A DNA stretch of 64,000 nucleotides, from assembly GCF_001458295.1 (NCBI RefSeq), contig NZ_CYUD01000009.1:62001-126000 (forward strand), in the 5' to 3' direction. Made by a program: the position numbers and the translations under genes. The notes beneath the pieces are model-generated. The model made no database searches, had not been told where the DNA came from, and saw only the letters and a list, made by a program, of their open reading frames with translations. Source of the stretch: Ruegeria denitrificans (GTDB taxonomy: Bacteria > Pseudomonadota > Alphaproteobacteria > Rhodobacterales > Rhodobacteraceae). This document shows positions 63,225-64,000 of this stretch, piece after piece (the first letter of the stretch is position 1; each line of letters opens with the position of its first letter).

Positions 63225-63512
63225 ATGCTGTCGTTGATCCAAATTCTGCTGCTGATCCTGGACATTGTCTGGTTCATCATTCTGGCCCATGTGATCATGA
63301 GCTGGCTGATCAACTTTCAAGTTCTCAACCTGCACCAGCAGCTGGTGGCGCAAATCTGGTACGGCCTCAACCGAATATTGGAGCCTATTTATGGCCCGAT
63401 CCGCCGCATCCTGCCCAATATGGGTGGTCTGGACCTGACGCCTCTGGTGGTGCTGGTCGGGGTATATGCGCTGCGGATCATACTGATCAACAATGCGGGC
63501 TATTTCGTCTGA
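63225..63512 (+). CDS. YggT family membrane protein
   Basis: A 95-residue protein with two hydrophobic helices around LLLILDIVWFIILAHVIMSWLINF and LVVLVGVYALRIILI, and the conserved GLNRILEPIYGPIRRILPNMGGLDLTPLV. YggT proteins are linked to cell shape or ion homeostasis; function is not settled. The ATG at 63225 follows CCGGAGG. Confidence 0.92.
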   Translation: MLSLIQILLLILDIVWFIILAHVIMSWLINFQVLNLHQQLVAQIWYGLNRILEPIYGPIRRILPNMGGLDLTPLVVLVGVYALRIILINNAGYFV

Positions 63513-63590
63513 CCTCTTGTTCACCGAATCTTAGTATGTGATTGTCCTGTCTTAAGAGCAGATAAACCTTAAAACAGGGCAACCCCGCAC

Positions 63591-64000
63591 ATGTTCGACG
63601 CCGCGCCCTTGCTGCGAGATGTCTTTGGATTCGACGATTTCCGCCCCGGTCAGGAAGAGATCGTCGATGCCGTCACGCTGGGTGAAAACGTGCTGGCGAT
63701 AATGCCCACCGGGGGCGGCAAATCCCTGTGTTTTCAACTCCCTGCCCTTCTGCGTGACGGGGTGACGGTGGTGATATCCCCTCTGATTGCCCTGATGCGC
63801 GATCAGGTGCGCGGGCTGCAAGAGGCCGGGGTCGAGGCCGGTGCACTGACGTCTGGCAACACACCCGAAGAAACCGATGCCGTGTGGGAGGCGTTAGAGG
63901 CCGGGCGGCTGAAGCTGCTCTACATGGCGCCGGAACGGCTGGCCGCCGGGTCGGCCTTGGGCATGCTGCGGCGGATCAATGTCAGCCTGATCGCGGTGGA
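63591..64000 (+). CDS. recQ: ATP-dependent DNA helicase RecQ (N-terminal part)
   Basis: The first 136 residues run off the right edge. FDDFRPGQEEIVDAV (Q-motif), IMPTGGGKSLCFQLPAL (Walker A), VISPLIALMRDQV (motif Ia) and LLYMAPERL match RecQ. The helicase acts in recombination and fork repair. No LexA-type GTTC-N7-GTTC site is seen in the 78-nt spacer upstream. Confidence 0.94.
   Translation, partial: MFDAAPLLRDVFGFDDFRPGQEEIVDAVTLGENVLAIMPTGGGKSLCFQLPALLRDGVTVVISPLIALMRDQVRGLQEAGVEAGALTSGNTPEETDAVWEALEAGRLKLLYMAPERLAAGSALGMLRRINVSLIAV

Noticed and set aside
1..64000. CRISPR array, defence island, prophage or integrative element
   Set aside because: No regular direct-repeat/spacer pattern, integrase, transposase, phage structural gene or tRNA-flanked attachment site was seen; the gene content is chromosomal housekeeping, transport and motility.

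Overview
The window is chromosomal DNA of an alphaproteobacterium, most likely a marine Rhodobacterales of the Roseobacter group. The evidence is the high G+C content, dense operons joined by ATGA/GTGA stop-start overlaps, a flagellar locus with a MotE-like protein, glycine-betaine catabolism genes, a GTTC-N7-GTTC (alphaproteobacterial LexA) box, and a general gene content typical of that group. I see no rRNA, tRNA, CRISPR array, prophage or intact insertion sequence. The species call is inference.

Layout. 1-7.3 kb: end of a DUF4399 gene, a LysR regulator with an isoprenylcysteine-methyltransferase-like membrane protein, an SDR, then a minus-strand run of OmpA-like, AhpD-like, GNAT and CinA-like genes divergent from sfsA. 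7.4-17.6 kb: M20 amidohydrolase, a decayed TPR-sulfotransferase pseudogene, map, HAD phosphatase, rsmD, ferredoxin-reductase-like flavoprotein, peroxiredoxin, a trio of small exported proteins (glycine-zipper lipoprotein, EF-hand protein, lipoprotein), and a PCD/FemAB-like/GDPD/RidA run. 17.7-19.4 kb: mlaA-mlaC behind a structured leader. 19.4-26 kb: a glucose/mannose-type CUT1 ABC transporter divergent from an OmpR-type response regulator and its kinase, with GTTAC direct repeats between them. 26-34 kb: two back-to-back flagellar transcription units (fliF, fliH-like, fliN, fliP leftward; fliL, an unknown, motE-like, motA and a 714-residue secreted protein rightward).

34-39.5 kb: leftward betaine-aldehyde dehydrogenase, dimethylglycine-dehydrogenase-type flavoprotein and MmgE/PrpD protein, preceded by a BetI/TetR-like palindrome. 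39.5-44 kb: a small protein with two topoisomerase-tail-like repeats under an apparent LexA box, a potassium-channel-like protein, trhO, pncA, an unknown membrane protein and pncB. 44-51.6 kb: a dipeptide-type ABC transporter operon that contains, between the binding-protein and permease genes, a pentameric ligand-gated ion channel, and ends with an aldehyde dehydrogenase. 51.7-64 kb: panBC, glpK, smpB, idi, a cytochrome c, a P1 peptidase, an SDR, arfB, a queuosine-precursor-transporter gene followed by a tiny ORF with an extended Shine-Dalgarno, a phytase-like esterase, mepA, an MFS exporter, yggT and the start of recQ.

The most notable item is the ligand-gated channel inside the solute-uptake operon: a periplasmic binding protein, a periplasmically gated channel and an importer that could sense the same compound. 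Next are the LexA-controlled repeat protein, the tiny ORF with a 16S-tail-complementary ribosome site, and the large unknown exported protein in the stator operon.
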